Assembly: GCA_035549195.1 (NCBI GenBank)
Contig: DASZRK010000075.1
Span: 62,001 to 126,000 of the forward strand
Length of the DNA: 64,000 nt
Source of the DNA: a bacterium
GTDB lineage: Bacteria; Oederibacteriota; Muellerivitia; Muellerivitales; Muellerivitaceae
Reading direction: 5' to 3'
Shown: piece by piece, positions 41,174 through 50,843 of the stretch
Layout: each line of letters opens with the position of its first letter
Position numbering within the stretch: the first letter of the stretch is position 1
Position numbers and translations under genes: made by a program
The notes under the pieces: generated by a model
The model's input: the letters and a program-made list of their open reading frames with translations, nothing else
Database searches by the model: none
Told to the model about the DNA's origin: nothing

Positions 41174-42721
41174 ATGAAAAAAGCCCTCTTTCTCCTCCCT
41201 CTGGCCGCCGGGCTGGCCTTTCATTGGGCTTGCACAGGTAGCGGGGCGGTCAGCCCCCTTTCCCCCGCCAAGGCTTCCACACCCGAGGCTTCTTCCTATA
41301 ACGATTCCCAAGTGGTCTATTGGGCGCCCTTTCCCTTGGCCGCACCCGTTTCCGAGGTCTTGAACGGGGTCTGCCTCCTCTCCAAGAAGCAAGGATGGGC
41401 CTGCGGCAATAATGGACTTGTCCTGAAATTCGACGGGGAGACCTGGGCCTCGGTCGATACGGGCCTGGCCAAGAACGAGAACCTCATGGCCATCGCCTTC
41501 GCCAGCGAGAGGGAAGGATGGGCCGTCGGCACCCATGGCATCATCCTGCATTACAACAACGGCAACTGGAGCTCGGACGCATCCCAGACCCAGGAACTCC
41601 TTTATGGCCTGGCGGTCAGTCCTTCCCGTACGGTCTGGGTCGTGGGTTCCAACGGGACCCTGCTGACCTACAACGGTGTTTCCTGGGGCAAGATCACCGG
41701 GATCCCGGGGCCGACCGCCGGGACCACCCTGGTGGAGGACCTTTATGACGTCGGATTCTCCAGCCCCAATAACGGTTGGGCGGTGGGCAACCGGGGGACC
41801 ATCCTTCGCTATGACGGGCAGAAGTGGACCTCCTTCCCGGCCTCGCCCACGACGGAGCGGATCAACTCGGTCTCCGTCCTTGACGATGCCCAGGCCTGGG
41901 CGGTCGGGGCCTTCGGGACCATCCTGCGGTTCAATGGGACCGCCTGGAACAAGATGGGCAGCGCCTTTTCCGGGGTGGACCTCTACAAGGTCCGCATGAA
42001 GAGCGATGACGACGGCTGGGCCGTGGGCCAGGATGGGACCCTCATTTATTACGACGGATCCCGTTGGATCTCCCATGTGAAGCCCGAAGGGAAACCCTCC
42101 CTGAACGGGGTGGCTTTTTACAAGGAGGTGGGTTTCGTGGTGGGGCAGAACGGGACCATCCTTCGGTATCAACCCAATGGGGACACGGCCCAATTCTCCT
42201 TCCTGTTCAAGGGTTTGGCCTCCCAGGACCTGGCCAAGACCCCGGCCCAATGGACCCTGGTCTATACCCTCCTGAACCAAAGTCCCAAAGCCTCGCCCCT
42301 GGTCACCTTCAGCCTTCCCCTCCCCAAGGGTTTTGAGGCCTTCACGCCCCAGCCCACGCCTTCCCCCACGGGGACCCTGATCCCCACCGCGACCTCCACC
42401 CCCAGCGCCACCCCGACGGCCACGACGGAAGCCAAGGGGACCCCGTCCTCCCCCAAGGCCGAAAGCGCGGGAAAGCCCATTCCGCTCTCGGGGACCTGGA
42501 AGGTGAAGGATGACCGCCTGGAATGGGAAGTGGGGAACATGGCGATAGGCGAATATAAGTCCCTTTCCATCCAGGTGCGGGAAAAGAAGGGTGAGAAGGC
42601 CGAGCCGCCGGTCGTCTTCCGGGCCCAGATCAAGTCCGCCGACAAGGTCGTTTCCGAGGCGGCGCCTCTGACCATCCTCCAAGCGCCGACGGCTCATGGC
42701 TCCCCGACTCCAGGCCATTGA
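41174..42721 (+). CDS. Exported repeat-propeller protein (Ycf48/BNR-like)
   Basis: This 515-residue protein has a signal or lipoprotein-like N-terminus (WACTGSG; the lipobox is not canonical). Six or seven repeats of the pattern GWAVGxxGTIL(R/H)YDG cover about 60-335, as in Ycf48-like and BNR beta-propellers. A Thr/Pro-rich linker (about 390-435) leads to a beta-sandwich C-terminal domain (about 435-510). No enzyme residues are seen. ATG 41174 is chosen for the signal-like start; in-frame sequence upstream crosses the rplS terminator. It overlaps rnhB by 26 bases. Confidence 0.85.
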   Translation: MKKALFLLPLAAGLAFHWACTGSGAVSPLSPAKASTPEASSYNDSQVVYWAPFPLAAPVSEVLNGVCLLSKKQGWACGNNGLVLKFDGETWASVDTGLAKNENLMAIAFASEREGWAVGTHGIILHYNNGNWSSDASQTQELLYGLAVSPSRTVWVVGSNGTLLTYNGVSWGKITGIPGPTAGTTLVEDLYDVGFSSPNNGWAVGNRGTILRYDGQKWTSFPASPTTERINSVSVLDDAQAWAVGAFGTILRFNGTAWNKMGSAFSGVDLYKVRMKSDDDGWAVGQDGTLIYYDGSRWISHVKPEGKPSLNGVAFYKEVGFVVGQNGTILRYQPNGDTAQFSFLFKGLASQDLAKTPAQWTLVYTLLNQSPKASPLVTFSLPLPKGFEAFTPQPTPSPTGTLIPTATSTPSATPTATTEAKGTPSSPKAESAGKPIPLSGTWKVKDDRLEWEVGNMAIGEYKSLSIQVREKKGEKAEPPVVFRAQIKSADKVVSEAAPLTILQAPTAHGSPTPGH

Positions 42722-43652
42722 GGCGGAAGCCCTCCAAAAGCCTTCCCTTCAAGAAGCCTTGGATTTCGTCCGTCTGCAATTAGGCCCGGAGGATTCGGCC
42801 GGGGCCAAGCGTCTGCTCGAAAAATTCGAACGCAAGGCCGCCAAAGAAGAGAAGGAGAAGGACCGGCTCAAGACCCTCCTTCGTTATGAGACGGAAGCCC
42901 GCCAAAAGGGATGGGTCCGTGTAGCGGGGGTGGACGAGGCGGGGCGGGGACCCTTGGCCGGGCCGGTGGTGGCCGCCGCGGTCATTTTGGACCCGGACTT
43001 GCCGCTCGCGGGCGTGAACGATTCCAAGAAGTTGACCCCCGAAAAGCGTGAAAGCCTCTTTCCGATCATCCAAGACAAGTCGTTGGCCTACGGCATCGGG
43101 ATGGCGTCGGTGGAGGAGATCGACAGCCTCAATATCTACAAGGCGGCCCGGTTGGCCATGGAACGGGCGGTCGAAGCGATCGCGCCCCCGCCGGACATGC
43201 TCTTGACCGATGCCATGCCGCTCCCCAAGTTCCAGGTCCCCCAGAAACCCTTGGTCCATGGGGATGCCCTTTCCCTGAGCATCGCGGCGGCCTCCATCCT
43301 GGCCAAGGTGACCCGGGACCGGATGATGGCCGAACTCCACGATCGATACCCCCATTACGGTTTTGGGAACCATATGGGCTATGGCACCGCCGAGCATCTC
43401 CAGGCCTTGGAAGAGCACGGACCCTGCCCGGAACACCGCCTGACCTTCGGCCCGGTCCTCAACTCCCTGGCCAGGAAATTCCCGGACGGGCCTTTGGGGT
43501 TCTGGCGGCATCAGTTGGAGAACGCCCAAGACGCGGACCAACTCCAGCAGGTGGGGGTCCGCATCAAGCGGCTCACCGGGGGCCAGTTCACGGAAGTACA
43601 AATGGAGGGTTTGCGGGAGGTCTTTCGCAGTAGGCGGGCCCAATGGCCATGA
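42696..43652 (+). CDS. rnhB: Ribonuclease HII with long terminal extensions
   Basis: This 318-residue enzyme removes ribonucleotides and primers from DNA-RNA duplexes. The catalytic core (about 74-255) opens VAGVDEAGRGPLAGP (D80, E81) and includes LLTDAMPL and ASILAKVTRDRMM. About 70 charged, coiled-coil-like residues precede it, as in B. subtilis RnhB, and about 60 follow, with a GGQFTEVQ segment I do not recognise. ATG 42696 lies inside the previous gene. The rplS-rnhB-yraN order is common. Confidence 0.95.
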   Translation: MAPRLQAIEAEALQKPSLQEALDFVRLQLGPEDSAGAKRLLEKFERKAAKEEKEKDRLKTLLRYETEARQKGWVRVAGVDEAGRGPLAGPVVAAAVILDPDLPLAGVNDSKKLTPEKRESLFPIIQDKSLAYGIGMASVEEIDSLNIYKAARLAMERAVEAIAPPPDMLLTDAMPLPKFQVPQKPLVHGDALSLSIAAASILAKVTRDRMMAELHDRYPHYGFGNHMGYGTAEHLQALEEHGPCPEHRLTFGPVLNSLARKFPDGPLGFWRHQLENAQDADQLQQVGVRIKRLTGGQFTEVQMEGLREVFRSRRAQWP

Positions 43653-44044
43653 AAAAGAAGCCCAGTACCCACTCCCAAGGGAAGCGCGCCGAGGAAACGG
43701 CGGCCCTTTTCCTGAAGCTCAAGGGATACCGGGTCCTGGAAGCCAATTACCGGGTGCCCCAGGGAGAGATCGACCTGATCGCGTCCCGGGGAGGGGCTTT
43801 GGTCTTCGTCGAGGTGAAGAGCCGAAATGGAAAAACCCAGGGAACGCCATTGGAGGCCGTTACGCCCCGAAAAGTGAAACGCCTCACGGCCGCCGCATCC
43901 ATCTATCTTTCCAACCGGCCCGAAGAAGAAAGGGAATGCCGATTCGATGTGGTCACCCTAGGCCCGGACAAGAACCTACTGGGCCTTCCCAAGATCCGTC
44001 ATTTCGAGAACGCCTTCTCGCCCGAGGGCTTTTTCAACGTTTGA
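43643..44044 (+). CDS. yraN: YraN/UPF0102 family nuclease-like protein
   Basis: This 133-residue protein has a predicted PD-(D/E)xK nuclease fold, with D44 in GEIDLIA and E57/K59 in VFVEVKS. The biochemical role is not settled; it is often next to rnhB, as here. ATG 43643 overlaps rnhB by ten bases; ATG 43649, which overlaps the rnhB TGA as ATGA, is equally likely. Confidence 0.93.
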   Translation: MAMKKKPSTHSQGKRAEETAALFLKLKGYRVLEANYRVPQGEIDLIASRGGALVFVEVKSRNGKTQGTPLEAVTPRKVKRLTAAASIYLSNRPEEERECRFDVVTLGPDKNLLGLPKIRHFENAFSPEGFFNV

Positions 44045-44161
44045 CCGCTTGGTATCACCCTAAGGTCCCGGGTAAATCGTATCTCCATTCCCGGCCCCGA
44101 AAACCCATCCCTGGCCGTCCTCCCCATCCTATGATGGGTCCATTCTTCAGGAGGAACCCGA

Positions 44162-45424
44162 TTGGCCACCCCCTCGTTCAAGATACCGTCCAAGACCCTC
44201 AAACTGCTGAGGATGCTCGGCCGTCTCGCCGACGAACGGGGCGAGGCCGCCTACGCGGTGGGGGGCTTCGTGCGGGACCTTTTGCTCAAGCGTTCCGGGG
44301 TCGATATCGACATCACGGTCGAGGGGGATGGGCTCACCTTCGCCGAGGCCCTGGCCAGGAGGACCGGCTCGGAGGTGGAGGCCTTCACCCGCTTCGGCAC
44401 TTCCATCGTGGTCATTCCGGGCTTCGGTAAGGTGGACGTGGCCACCGCCCGCACGGAAAGTTATGACCATCCGGGTGCCCTTCCTTCCGTGAAGAAGGGA
44501 GGGATCGTCCAGGACCTCTTCCGGCGGGATTTCACCCTCAACGCCATGGCCCTGAGCCTTTCCCCGGGTTTTTTCCTCAAGCTCCTGGACCCCTTCGGAG
44601 GCCTGGCGGACCTGCGGAAAGGCCGTATCCGGGCGCTCCATGAGAAGAGTTTCATCGATGATCCGACCCGCATTTTCCGGGCGGTTCGGTTCGAGCAGCG
44701 CTTCCAGGAAAGGATCGAGCCCCAGACCCAGAAGTGGCTCCTGGCATCGGTCAAGGCCGACCATATCCAGCGGGTCTCGGGTGAAAGGCTTCGCAACGAA
44801 CTCCGGCTCATCTTCCAGGAAGCCAAGCCCGAGAAGGCGGTCCTTCGGTTGGAGGAATTGGGAGTTTTGCCCCATATCCATCCGTCCCTGGGAGTGACAA
44901 AAACGGCCCGTAAGGTCCTGGTCCGCATCCCCCCAAGCCTCGCTTTTTTCCGCCGGACCGGTATTCGGCTGGAGGACGAGAAAATGGTCTGGTTCCAGAC
45001 CCTTTTCACGCATCCGGACGAAAAAGGGGCCGCCGGCATCGTCAAGCGATTGATGCTGTCCCGCTCCGAGGAAAAGATCGTGCGCCAATCGGCCCGGGCC
45101 TTTCCCGTCCTTTTGGCCCGGCTCGGCCGCAAGGAAATGTCCGTCAGCCGCCTTTATAAGGAACTTTGTCCCCTGAAGCCGGAGGTCCAGTGTTTTTTGC
45201 TGGCGGCCAGCGAAGGTGTCCTGCGCCGCAAACTGGAACATTATTTCCGGAAGGTCCAGGGTTCGAAACCCTGGGTACGCGGTAAGGACCTGCAGGCCCT
45301 GGGGATCCCGGCCGGGTTCCGTTACAGCTTCATCCTGCTGGAAGCCCTGAACGGCCAACTGGACGGAAAATTCAAGGACCGGCGTCAGGCCCTGGAGTGG
45401 GTCAAGAATTCCTTCGTCGCCTGA
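44162..45424 (+). CDS. CCA-adding/poly(A) polymerase family nucleotidyltransferase
   Basis: This 420-residue class II nucleotidyltransferase has the GG..RD motif AVGGFVRDLLL (about 32-42), the metal pair D48/D50 in DIDITVEGDG, and RRDFTLNAMAL and RIFRAVRFEQRF, which distinguish CCA enzymes and poly(A) polymerases. It may add or repair the tRNA 3' CCA; the tRNA-Thr here already encodes CCA. There is no CBS or HD domain and the C-terminal half is variable. The TTG start follows AGGAGG. I would not choose between CCA and poly(A) activity without alignment. Confidence 0.9.
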   Translation: MATPSFKIPSKTLKLLRMLGRLADERGEAAYAVGGFVRDLLLKRSGVDIDITVEGDGLTFAEALARRTGSEVEAFTRFGTSIVVIPGFGKVDVATARTESYDHPGALPSVKKGGIVQDLFRRDFTLNAMALSLSPGFFLKLLDPFGGLADLRKGRIRALHEKSFIDDPTRIFRAVRFEQRFQERIEPQTQKWLLASVKADHIQRVSGERLRNELRLIFQEAKPEKAVLRLEELGVLPHIHPSLGVTKTARKVLVRIPPSLAFFRRTGIRLEDEKMVWFQTLFTHPDEKGAAGIVKRLMLSRSEEKIVRQSARAFPVLLARLGRKEMSVSRLYKELCPLKPEVQCFLLAASEGVLRRKLEHYFRKVQGSKPWVRGKDLQALGIPAGFRYSFILLEALNGQLDGKFKDRRQALEWVKNSFVA

Positions 45425-45495
45425 ACGTTGAAGTTGGACCTTCCTTCCGATAAAGTTGTCCCTCCGGATCCCAATGAACGAAAGATGGTGGTGTG

Positions 45496-46176
45496 ATGAC
45501 CGAAGGGCGTATCTTCGAAGCGATCCTCAAGCTCGGGATCCTGGTGTTCTCCCTGAGCCTCCACGAGTTCGGGCATGCCTACGCGGCCTACCGGCTGGGG
45601 GACCCGACGGCCAAGATGTTGGGTCGTTTGACCCTGGATCCCCGCGCCCACGCGGACCTGATCGGGACCATCCTCATGCCCCTTTTGATGATCCTGAACC
45701 CGGGTTTGAGGCTCTTTGGTTGGGCCAAGCCGGTCCCCGTCACGCCCGAGAATTTCCAGAACCCCAAAAGGGACGGCGCCCTGGTGGCCTTGGCGGGTCC
45801 GGCGGCCAATCTGCTGCTCTGTGTCTTTTCCCTGGCAGCCCTTTCCATCCTGGACCTGACGGGCTTCCTGGGCCTGTCCGAGGATACCTTGCCCATCGTC
45901 CTCCAGTTCTTCCGGACCTTCTTCTGGCTCAATTTCGTCCTGGCCGTCTTCAACCTCATCCCCCTCTATCCCCTGGACGGCAATTGGATCCTCAAGTATT
46001 TCCTTCCCGGCAAGCTCTCCTATTCCTTCGCCCGCCTGGACCGCTTCAGCGGGATGATCCTTTTGGTGGTCTTCTTCACCGGGGGGTTCAACCTCCTCTT
46101 TTCCCCCCTGGCGAACGGCCTGTTCGATGTCATGCACTTGGCGGGCATGGGCCGTTTGTCCCGCATGATCTTTTGA
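45496..46176 (+). CDS. Site-2 protease family membrane metalloprotease (M50)
   Basis: This 226-residue membrane protease has the zinc motif HEFGH (23-27) in the first helix and NLIPLYPLDGN (about 155-168) with the third ligand. It has about five or six membrane segments and no PDZ domain. Related genes are common beside trpS and scpA in many genomes, as here. It may cut membrane regulators; substrates are unknown. ATG 45496 is used; a GTG directly before it is less likely. trpS follows after seven bases. Confidence 0.93.
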   Translation: MTEGRIFEAILKLGILVFSLSLHEFGHAYAAYRLGDPTAKMLGRLTLDPRAHADLIGTILMPLLMILNPGLRLFGWAKPVPVTPENFQNPKRDGALVALAGPAANLLLCVFSLAALSILDLTGFLGLSEDTLPIVLQFFRTFFWLNFVLAVFNLIPLYPLDGNWILKYFLPGKLSYSFARLDRFSGMILLVVFFTGGFNLLFSPLANGLFDVMHLAGMGRLSRMIF

Positions 46177-46183
46177 GGGTCCC

Positions 46184-47215
46184 TTGAGCCAGACCTCCCC
46201 CGCCCCTTCCCGCATCCTTTCCGGCGTCCAGTCCAATGGCCGCCTTCACTTGGGCAACTATTTCGGGGCCATCCGCAACCACATCCGCCTCCAAGAAGAA
46301 GGGGAGTGCTTCTATTTCATCGCCAATTACCATTCCCTGACCACCCTTCAGGACGCGGCCCAATTGTCCAAGTTCACCTTCGCCGCGGCGGCCGATTACC
46401 TGGCCTTGGGGCTGGATCCCTCCCGAGCCGCCCTTTTCCGCCAGAGCGACGTCCCCGAGGTGGCCGAGCTCTCCTGGCTGCTTTCCACGGTGACGGGGAT
46501 GGGCCTTATGGAACGAGCCCATTCCTATAAGGACAAGGTGGCCCGGGGCATCGCCCCCAGCCTGGGTCTCTTCTTCTACCCGGCCCTCATGGCCGCCGAC
46601 ATCCTCATCTACCAGAGCGACAAGGTGCCTGTGGGACAGGACCAGATCCAGCACATCGAGATGTGCCGGGACATGGCGGGTTACTTCAACCACACCTTCA
46701 AGAAGGAAGTGTTCAAGTTGCCCGAAGGGGTCCTTTCCGATGTGCCCAAGGTGGTGGGACTCACGGGGGGCAAGATGAGCAAGAGCGACGAGGCCAGCGT
46801 CATCCCCATCTTCGGCGAGCCTTCCGAGATCAAGAAGCGGGTCATGTCCATCGTGACCGATTCCAAGGGTGTGTCCGAACCCAAGGATCCGGAGACCAAT
46901 GTCATTTATATCCTTTATAAGTTGGTGGCCGAACCGTCGGAGATCGAGACGATGGAAAAGGGGTTCCGCCAGGGCGGCATGGGCTATGGCGACGCCAAGA
47001 AGCTTTTGCTGGCCAAATTGGAGCAGGTTTTCGGGGGAGAGCGCCGGGAGAAACGAAAAAAGCTGGAGCAAAACCCCGACCAGGTGGAAGATGTGCTCCT
47101 GGAAGGGGCCCGCAAGGCCCGCCGGGTGGCGGCCCGGACCATGGAACAAGCCTATGAGGCCGCCGGCATCCCTGTTTCGAAGGCCAAGAAAGCCTTCTTG
47201 AACGCCTCCTTCTGA
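46184..47215 (+). CDS. trpS: Tryptophanyl-tRNA synthetase
   Basis: This 343-residue class I synthetase has the HIGH-like GRLHLGNYFGAI near the N-terminus, the KMSKSDEA loop near 195 and the Trp-binding region with ADILIYQSDKVPVGQDQ. It charges tRNA(Trp). The TTG start at 46184 follows GAGGG. It lies in a cluster with an M50 protease and scpA-scpB. Confidence 0.98.
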   Translation: MSQTSPAPSRILSGVQSNGRLHLGNYFGAIRNHIRLQEEGECFYFIANYHSLTTLQDAAQLSKFTFAAAADYLALGLDPSRAALFRQSDVPEVAELSWLLSTVTGMGLMERAHSYKDKVARGIAPSLGLFFYPALMAADILIYQSDKVPVGQDQIQHIEMCRDMAGYFNHTFKKEVFKLPEGVLSDVPKVVGLTGGKMSKSDEASVIPIFGEPSEIKKRVMSIVTDSKGVSEPKDPETNVIYILYKLVAEPSEIETMEKGFRQGGMGYGDAKKLLLAKLEQVFGGERREKRKKLEQNPDQVEDVLLEGARKARRVAARTMEQAYEAAGIPVSKAKKAFLNASF

Positions 47216-47294
47216 CCTTTTCGGCCCTCGAAATCCTTCCCACGCCTGCCTGGAGCCACTAAAATCCGTCGGCTATCCCGACCCCGAGGGGAAC

Positions 47295-48158
47295 TTGAGC
47301 GACAACCAACCGGAAAACAAGAGCGAGAAGGGGCCCGTCGAGATCTCCCTTTCCACGACCACATCTTCGGTGACCATCCAAGAGGTGGTCAACGAGCAGG
47401 ACCAAAGGCCCACCTACCGCATTACGCTCCCCCTTTTCGACGGCCCCATGGACCTCCTGCTCCATCTCATCAAAGAGCATGAACTGGACATTTACGACAT
47501 CCCCATTTCCCGCATCACCCGGGAATACCTGACCTACCTGGACCTGATGCAATCCCTCAACTTGGAGATCGCCGGGGACTTCCTGGTCATGGCCGCCACG
47601 CTCATGCAGATCAAGAGCCGCATGCTGCTCCCGGTGGACCCCACGCCCGATGAGCCCCAGGAGGACCCCCGGCTGGAACTAATGCGGCGCCTCATCGAAT
47701 ACAAGAAATTCAAGGACGCCGCCGACCAGCTCCTGGAACGGGAAAAGGGCCAACAGAAGCTCATTCCCCGCAACGTGCCCTCCGAGATGCTGGAAGTGGG
47801 CGAGGAGGAACATCTGGAGGAGGTCACCCTCTTCGGGCTCTTGGCGGCCTTCAAGGACGTGCTCATCCACGCCCAAGAGGACGTGACCGCCGAATTGAGC
47901 CGGCCCGAGATCACGGTCAGCCAGAAGATCAACGACCTCATGGACGTGCTGCAGGCCGAGCGGAAGCTCCTGTTCCGACCCCTGATGACGGCCTGCCGGA
48001 CCAAGATCGAGAAGATCGTGGCCCTTTTAGCCCTGCTGGAACTGGTGCGGTTGAAGCTGGTACGGGTCTTCCAGAACAAGGTCTTCGGGGAGATCGAGGT
48101 TTTCCTCAACGTGGACGAGGTCCCCGCCGCTTCGGACGCCCATGGGACCACGGAGTGA
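47295..48158 (+). CDS. scpA: Segregation and condensation protein ScpA
   Basis: This 287-residue kleisin bridges the SMC arms in the SMC-ScpAB condensin. The conserved start of the domain, FDGPMDLLLHLIKEHELDIYDIPI, is at about 45-70, and a winged helix closes the protein. About 40 polar residues precede the domain. The start is TTG 47295 after GAGGGG. scpB follows 95 bases later; smc is not in the window. Confidence 0.96.
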   Translation: MSDNQPENKSEKGPVEISLSTTTSSVTIQEVVNEQDQRPTYRITLPLFDGPMDLLLHLIKEHELDIYDIPISRITREYLTYLDLMQSLNLEIAGDFLVMAATLMQIKSRMLLPVDPTPDEPQEDPRLELMRRLIEYKKFKDAADQLLEREKGQQKLIPRNVPSEMLEVGEEEHLEEVTLFGLLAAFKDVLIHAQEDVTAELSRPEITVSQKINDLMDVLQAERKLLFRPLMTACRTKIEKIVALLALLELVRLKLVRVFQNKVFGEIEVFLNVDEVPAASDAHGTTE

Positions 48159-48253
48159 ACAGGGATAACGGACGAGGTCTTTGGACCGGGTCCTCGGCGC
48201 TCCCTGGTGAAAAGCCGTTGAATTATGGACCGGAACGGAGAAAATCGTAGCCC

Positions 48254-48958
48254 ATGGAACAAGACAAGCTCAAAAAGGTGCTGGAAAGCCTCCTCTTCGT
48301 CAGCGAGACGCCGCTGACCGCCAAGAAGATCGCCTCCTTCGTGAAGGATGTGACGGTCGAGGAGGCCCAGTCGGCCATGACGGGCCTTCAGGAGGAGATC
48401 AACGCCCTGGACCGCAGCTTCCAGGTCATCCAGATCGCCGAGGGTTTTCAACTGGTGACCCGGCCCGAGTACCACAAGTGGGCCAAGGAGCTCTACAAGG
48501 TCATCACCAAGACCCGCCTTTCCAAACCGTCCATGGAGGCGCTGGCCATCATCGCCTATAAACAGCCCGTGACGCGGGCGGAGATCGAGGCCATCCGGGG
48601 AGTGGAGGTGAGCAACCTCATCCAATCCCTGCTGGAGAAGAGGATGGTCCGCATCCTGGGCCGCGCCGAGACGCCGGGCCGTCCCCTGCTCTACGGCACC
48701 ACCCAGGAGTTCCTGGTCCATTTCGGCCTGAAGGACCTGGTCGACCTTCCCAAGGTCTCCGAGATCCAGGAGTTGGCCGGGGACCGCCCCTCGCCCGAGT
48801 TCCTCAAGGAGATGGAGGGGGAACTGCGGCGCCGCGAGACCAAGATGGGACTCTCCCCCGTGGAGGCCCCCGTCCTGGAGGGCGATCCCGAGGGGCCGTC
48901 GGCGTCCGAAGGGACGCCGCCCGAAGGAACCCCGTCCGGGACCACGCCCGAAGGCTGA
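48254..48958 (+). CDS. scpB: Segregation and condensation protein ScpB
   Basis: This 234-residue partner of ScpA has two winged-helix domains (about 1-85 and 85-165) with the family marks LESLLFVSETPLTAKKIA and ALAIIAYKQPVTRAEIE, and GRPLLYGTT near 155. The tail after about 195 is rich in Gly, Pro, Glu and Ser and probably disordered. ATG 48254 lacks a close strong ribosome site. Confidence 0.96.
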   Translation: MEQDKLKKVLESLLFVSETPLTAKKIASFVKDVTVEEAQSAMTGLQEEINALDRSFQVIQIAEGFQLVTRPEYHKWAKELYKVITKTRLSKPSMEALAIIAYKQPVTRAEIEAIRGVEVSNLIQSLLEKRMVRILGRAETPGRPLLYGTTQEFLVHFGLKDLVDLPKVSEIQELAGDRPSPEFLKEMEGELRRRETKMGLSPVEAPVLEGDPEGPSASEGTPPEGTPSGTTPEG

Positions 48959-48994
48959 CGTTCTCACGACGCCCGCATCCTATCTTTCCCCCGT

Positions 48995-49023
48995 TTGACA
49001 CCCCCTAGCGGGTTGTTTATAGT
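48995..49023 (+). promoter_or_regulatory. Near-consensus sigma-70 promoter for the adenylate cyclase gene
   Basis: A perfect TTGACA (48995-49000), a 17-base spacer and TATAGT (49018-49023). It is the best promoter match in the window. Confidence 0.85.
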
Positions 49024-49054
49024 TAGGTCGTTATCCGCGCCCCGACCCAACTTC

Positions 49055-50716
49055 ATGGAGCCTTTTTTGAGCCCAGAAGCCCCCAGCCCCGCCTCTCCCA
49101 AGAAACCAGCGCGAAAGCACCACCTTTTCTCCCTCCGGGTCAAGTTCATCCTGGTCCTGACGGTCCTTATTTGCACGGTCATGGGGGTGGTCACCTGGCT
49201 GGTGCTGGACCAGATGCGACAGACCCTCATCCAGCAGGTCATCGACCGTGGGGAAGCCCAGGCTCGTAGCCTGGCCCTGAACAGCCTCAATCCCATGTTG
49301 AACATCCTGGCCCGGGCCACCACCAATACCGGGGGCATGGCGGGGCTGGAGGATATCGACGTGGACCTCATGCAGTTGGTCACCGACGCCATGAAGGTCG
49401 AATCCACCGCCTCCAAACGGGAGATCCCCACCGGTCTTTCCCCCTTTCAGGAACAATTGATGGGCTATACCAACACCCTCAACGAGATGGCCCGCAAGGC
49501 CATCTGGCCGGATGAGAACGTCCTCAAGACCAACGGGGACATGGAATACGCGGTCATCATCAACAAGGATGGGAAGGTCATCGCGCACAACGACATCTCC
49601 AAGGTCAACCAACCGGCCTCGGAGATCCTGCCCCCCGGCCTCAAGCCCCTGGATGGCCTCAAGGAGAACTCCACCTTCACCCAGGCCTGCAAGACCCGGG
49701 ATGGGAGGGAGATCTACGACATCGGGGCCCCGGTCCTGACCTTCACCGTGGATGCGGCGGGACAAAGGGTCAACCTGAAGGTGGGCGAGGCCCACATCGG
49801 CATGAACCAGAACACCATCACCAAGGCCGTGCGCTATGTGGCCATGGCCATCATCCTCACCACCGTCATGATCCTCCTCATCGGCATCCTCTTCATGACC
49901 ATCTTCGTGACCATCCTGGTCAAGCCCATCCGTCTCCTGGTCAACGGCGTTTCGGCCATCGCATCCGGCGATTTCGACCAGAAGATCAACATCAAGCGCG
50001 CCGACGAATTGGGCGACCTGACCGACGCCTTCAACGACATGGCCAAATCCCTGCGGGAAAAGGAGGTCATCAAGGGGGCCTTCTCCAAGTACGTGACCAA
50101 GAGCGTGGTGGACCGCATCCTCCAGCACCAGGATGGCCTGAAGCTGGGTGGCGAGAAAAAAACGGTGACGGTGTTCTTCTCCGATATCCGGGGGTTCACT
50201 CCCATGTCGGAAGTGCTCACCGCCGAGCAGGTGGTCCATATCCTCAACGAATACTTCACCGCCATGACCGCCATCATCTTCAAGTACGAGGGGACCCTGG
50301 ACAAGTTCATGGGCGACGCCATCATGGCGGTCTACGGCGCCCCCATCGATTTTCCCGACCATGCCGAGCGGGCGGTCCTGGCGGCCCTCGAGATGAGCGA
50401 GAAGATGAAGGAGCTCCAGGCCAAATGGCGCTCGGAGGGAAAGCGGGAAGTGAACATCGGCATCGGCATCAATACGGGCGAGGTCGTCGTGGGGAACATC
50501 GGGTCCAACGAGCGGATGGAATATACGGCCATCGGCGACAATGTGAACCTGACCCAGCGGCTCGAATCGGTCGCCGAGAAGGGCCAGATCCTCATCTCTT
50601 CCGCCACTTATGAGAAGGTCAAGCACAAGGTCGATGCCGTCATGTTGGACCCCATCAAGGTCAAGGGAAAGGCCGAGAAGGTCGTGGCCTACAGCGTGAT
50701 CGGGCTCAAGAGCTGA
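49055..50716 (+). CDS. Membrane adenylate/guanylate cyclase with HAMP domain
   Basis: This encodes about 553 residues: cytoplasmic tail, membrane helix (about 30-52), extracytoplasmic sensor domain (about 53-258), second helix (about 259-290), HAMP (about 290-345) and a class III cyclase domain (about 370-535). VFFSDIRGFTPMSE and DKFMGDAIMAVYGAP carry the metal-binding Asps, and the GDNVNLTQRLE segment is present. It makes cAMP or cGMP in response to an outside signal. ATG 49055 is used; TTG 49067, with GGAG six bases upstream, is a strong alternative. Any start before 49024 would lie in the promoter. No cAMP receptor is in the window. Confidence 0.93.
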   Translation: MEPFLSPEAPSPASPKKPARKHHLFSLRVKFILVLTVLICTVMGVVTWLVLDQMRQTLIQQVIDRGEAQARSLALNSLNPMLNILARATTNTGGMAGLEDIDVDLMQLVTDAMKVESTASKREIPTGLSPFQEQLMGYTNTLNEMARKAIWPDENVLKTNGDMEYAVIINKDGKVIAHNDISKVNQPASEILPPGLKPLDGLKENSTFTQACKTRDGREIYDIGAPVLTFTVDAAGQRVNLKVGEAHIGMNQNTITKAVRYVAMAIILTTVMILLIGILFMTIFVTILVKPIRLLVNGVSAIASGDFDQKINIKRADELGDLTDAFNDMAKSLREKEVIKGAFSKYVTKSVVDRILQHQDGLKLGGEKKTVTVFFSDIRGFTPMSEVLTAEQVVHILNEYFTAMTAIIFKYEGTLDKFMGDAIMAVYGAPIDFPDHAERAVLAALEMSEKMKELQAKWRSEGKREVNIGIGINTGEVVVGNIGSNERMEYTAIGDNVNLTQRLESVAEKGQILISSATYEKVKHKVDAVMLDPIKVKGKAEKVVAYSVIGLKS

Positions 50717-50843
50717 GCCCGGCCATTTTCCCGTCCAAATAGCCGGAAAAACCGATGCTCCACGGGCCGGGACCCCGCCGGAAGGGTTCCCGCGATAGGA
50801 TGGAAGGGGCGGGAACGTCCAAAGGAAAAGCCGAGGGGAAGCC

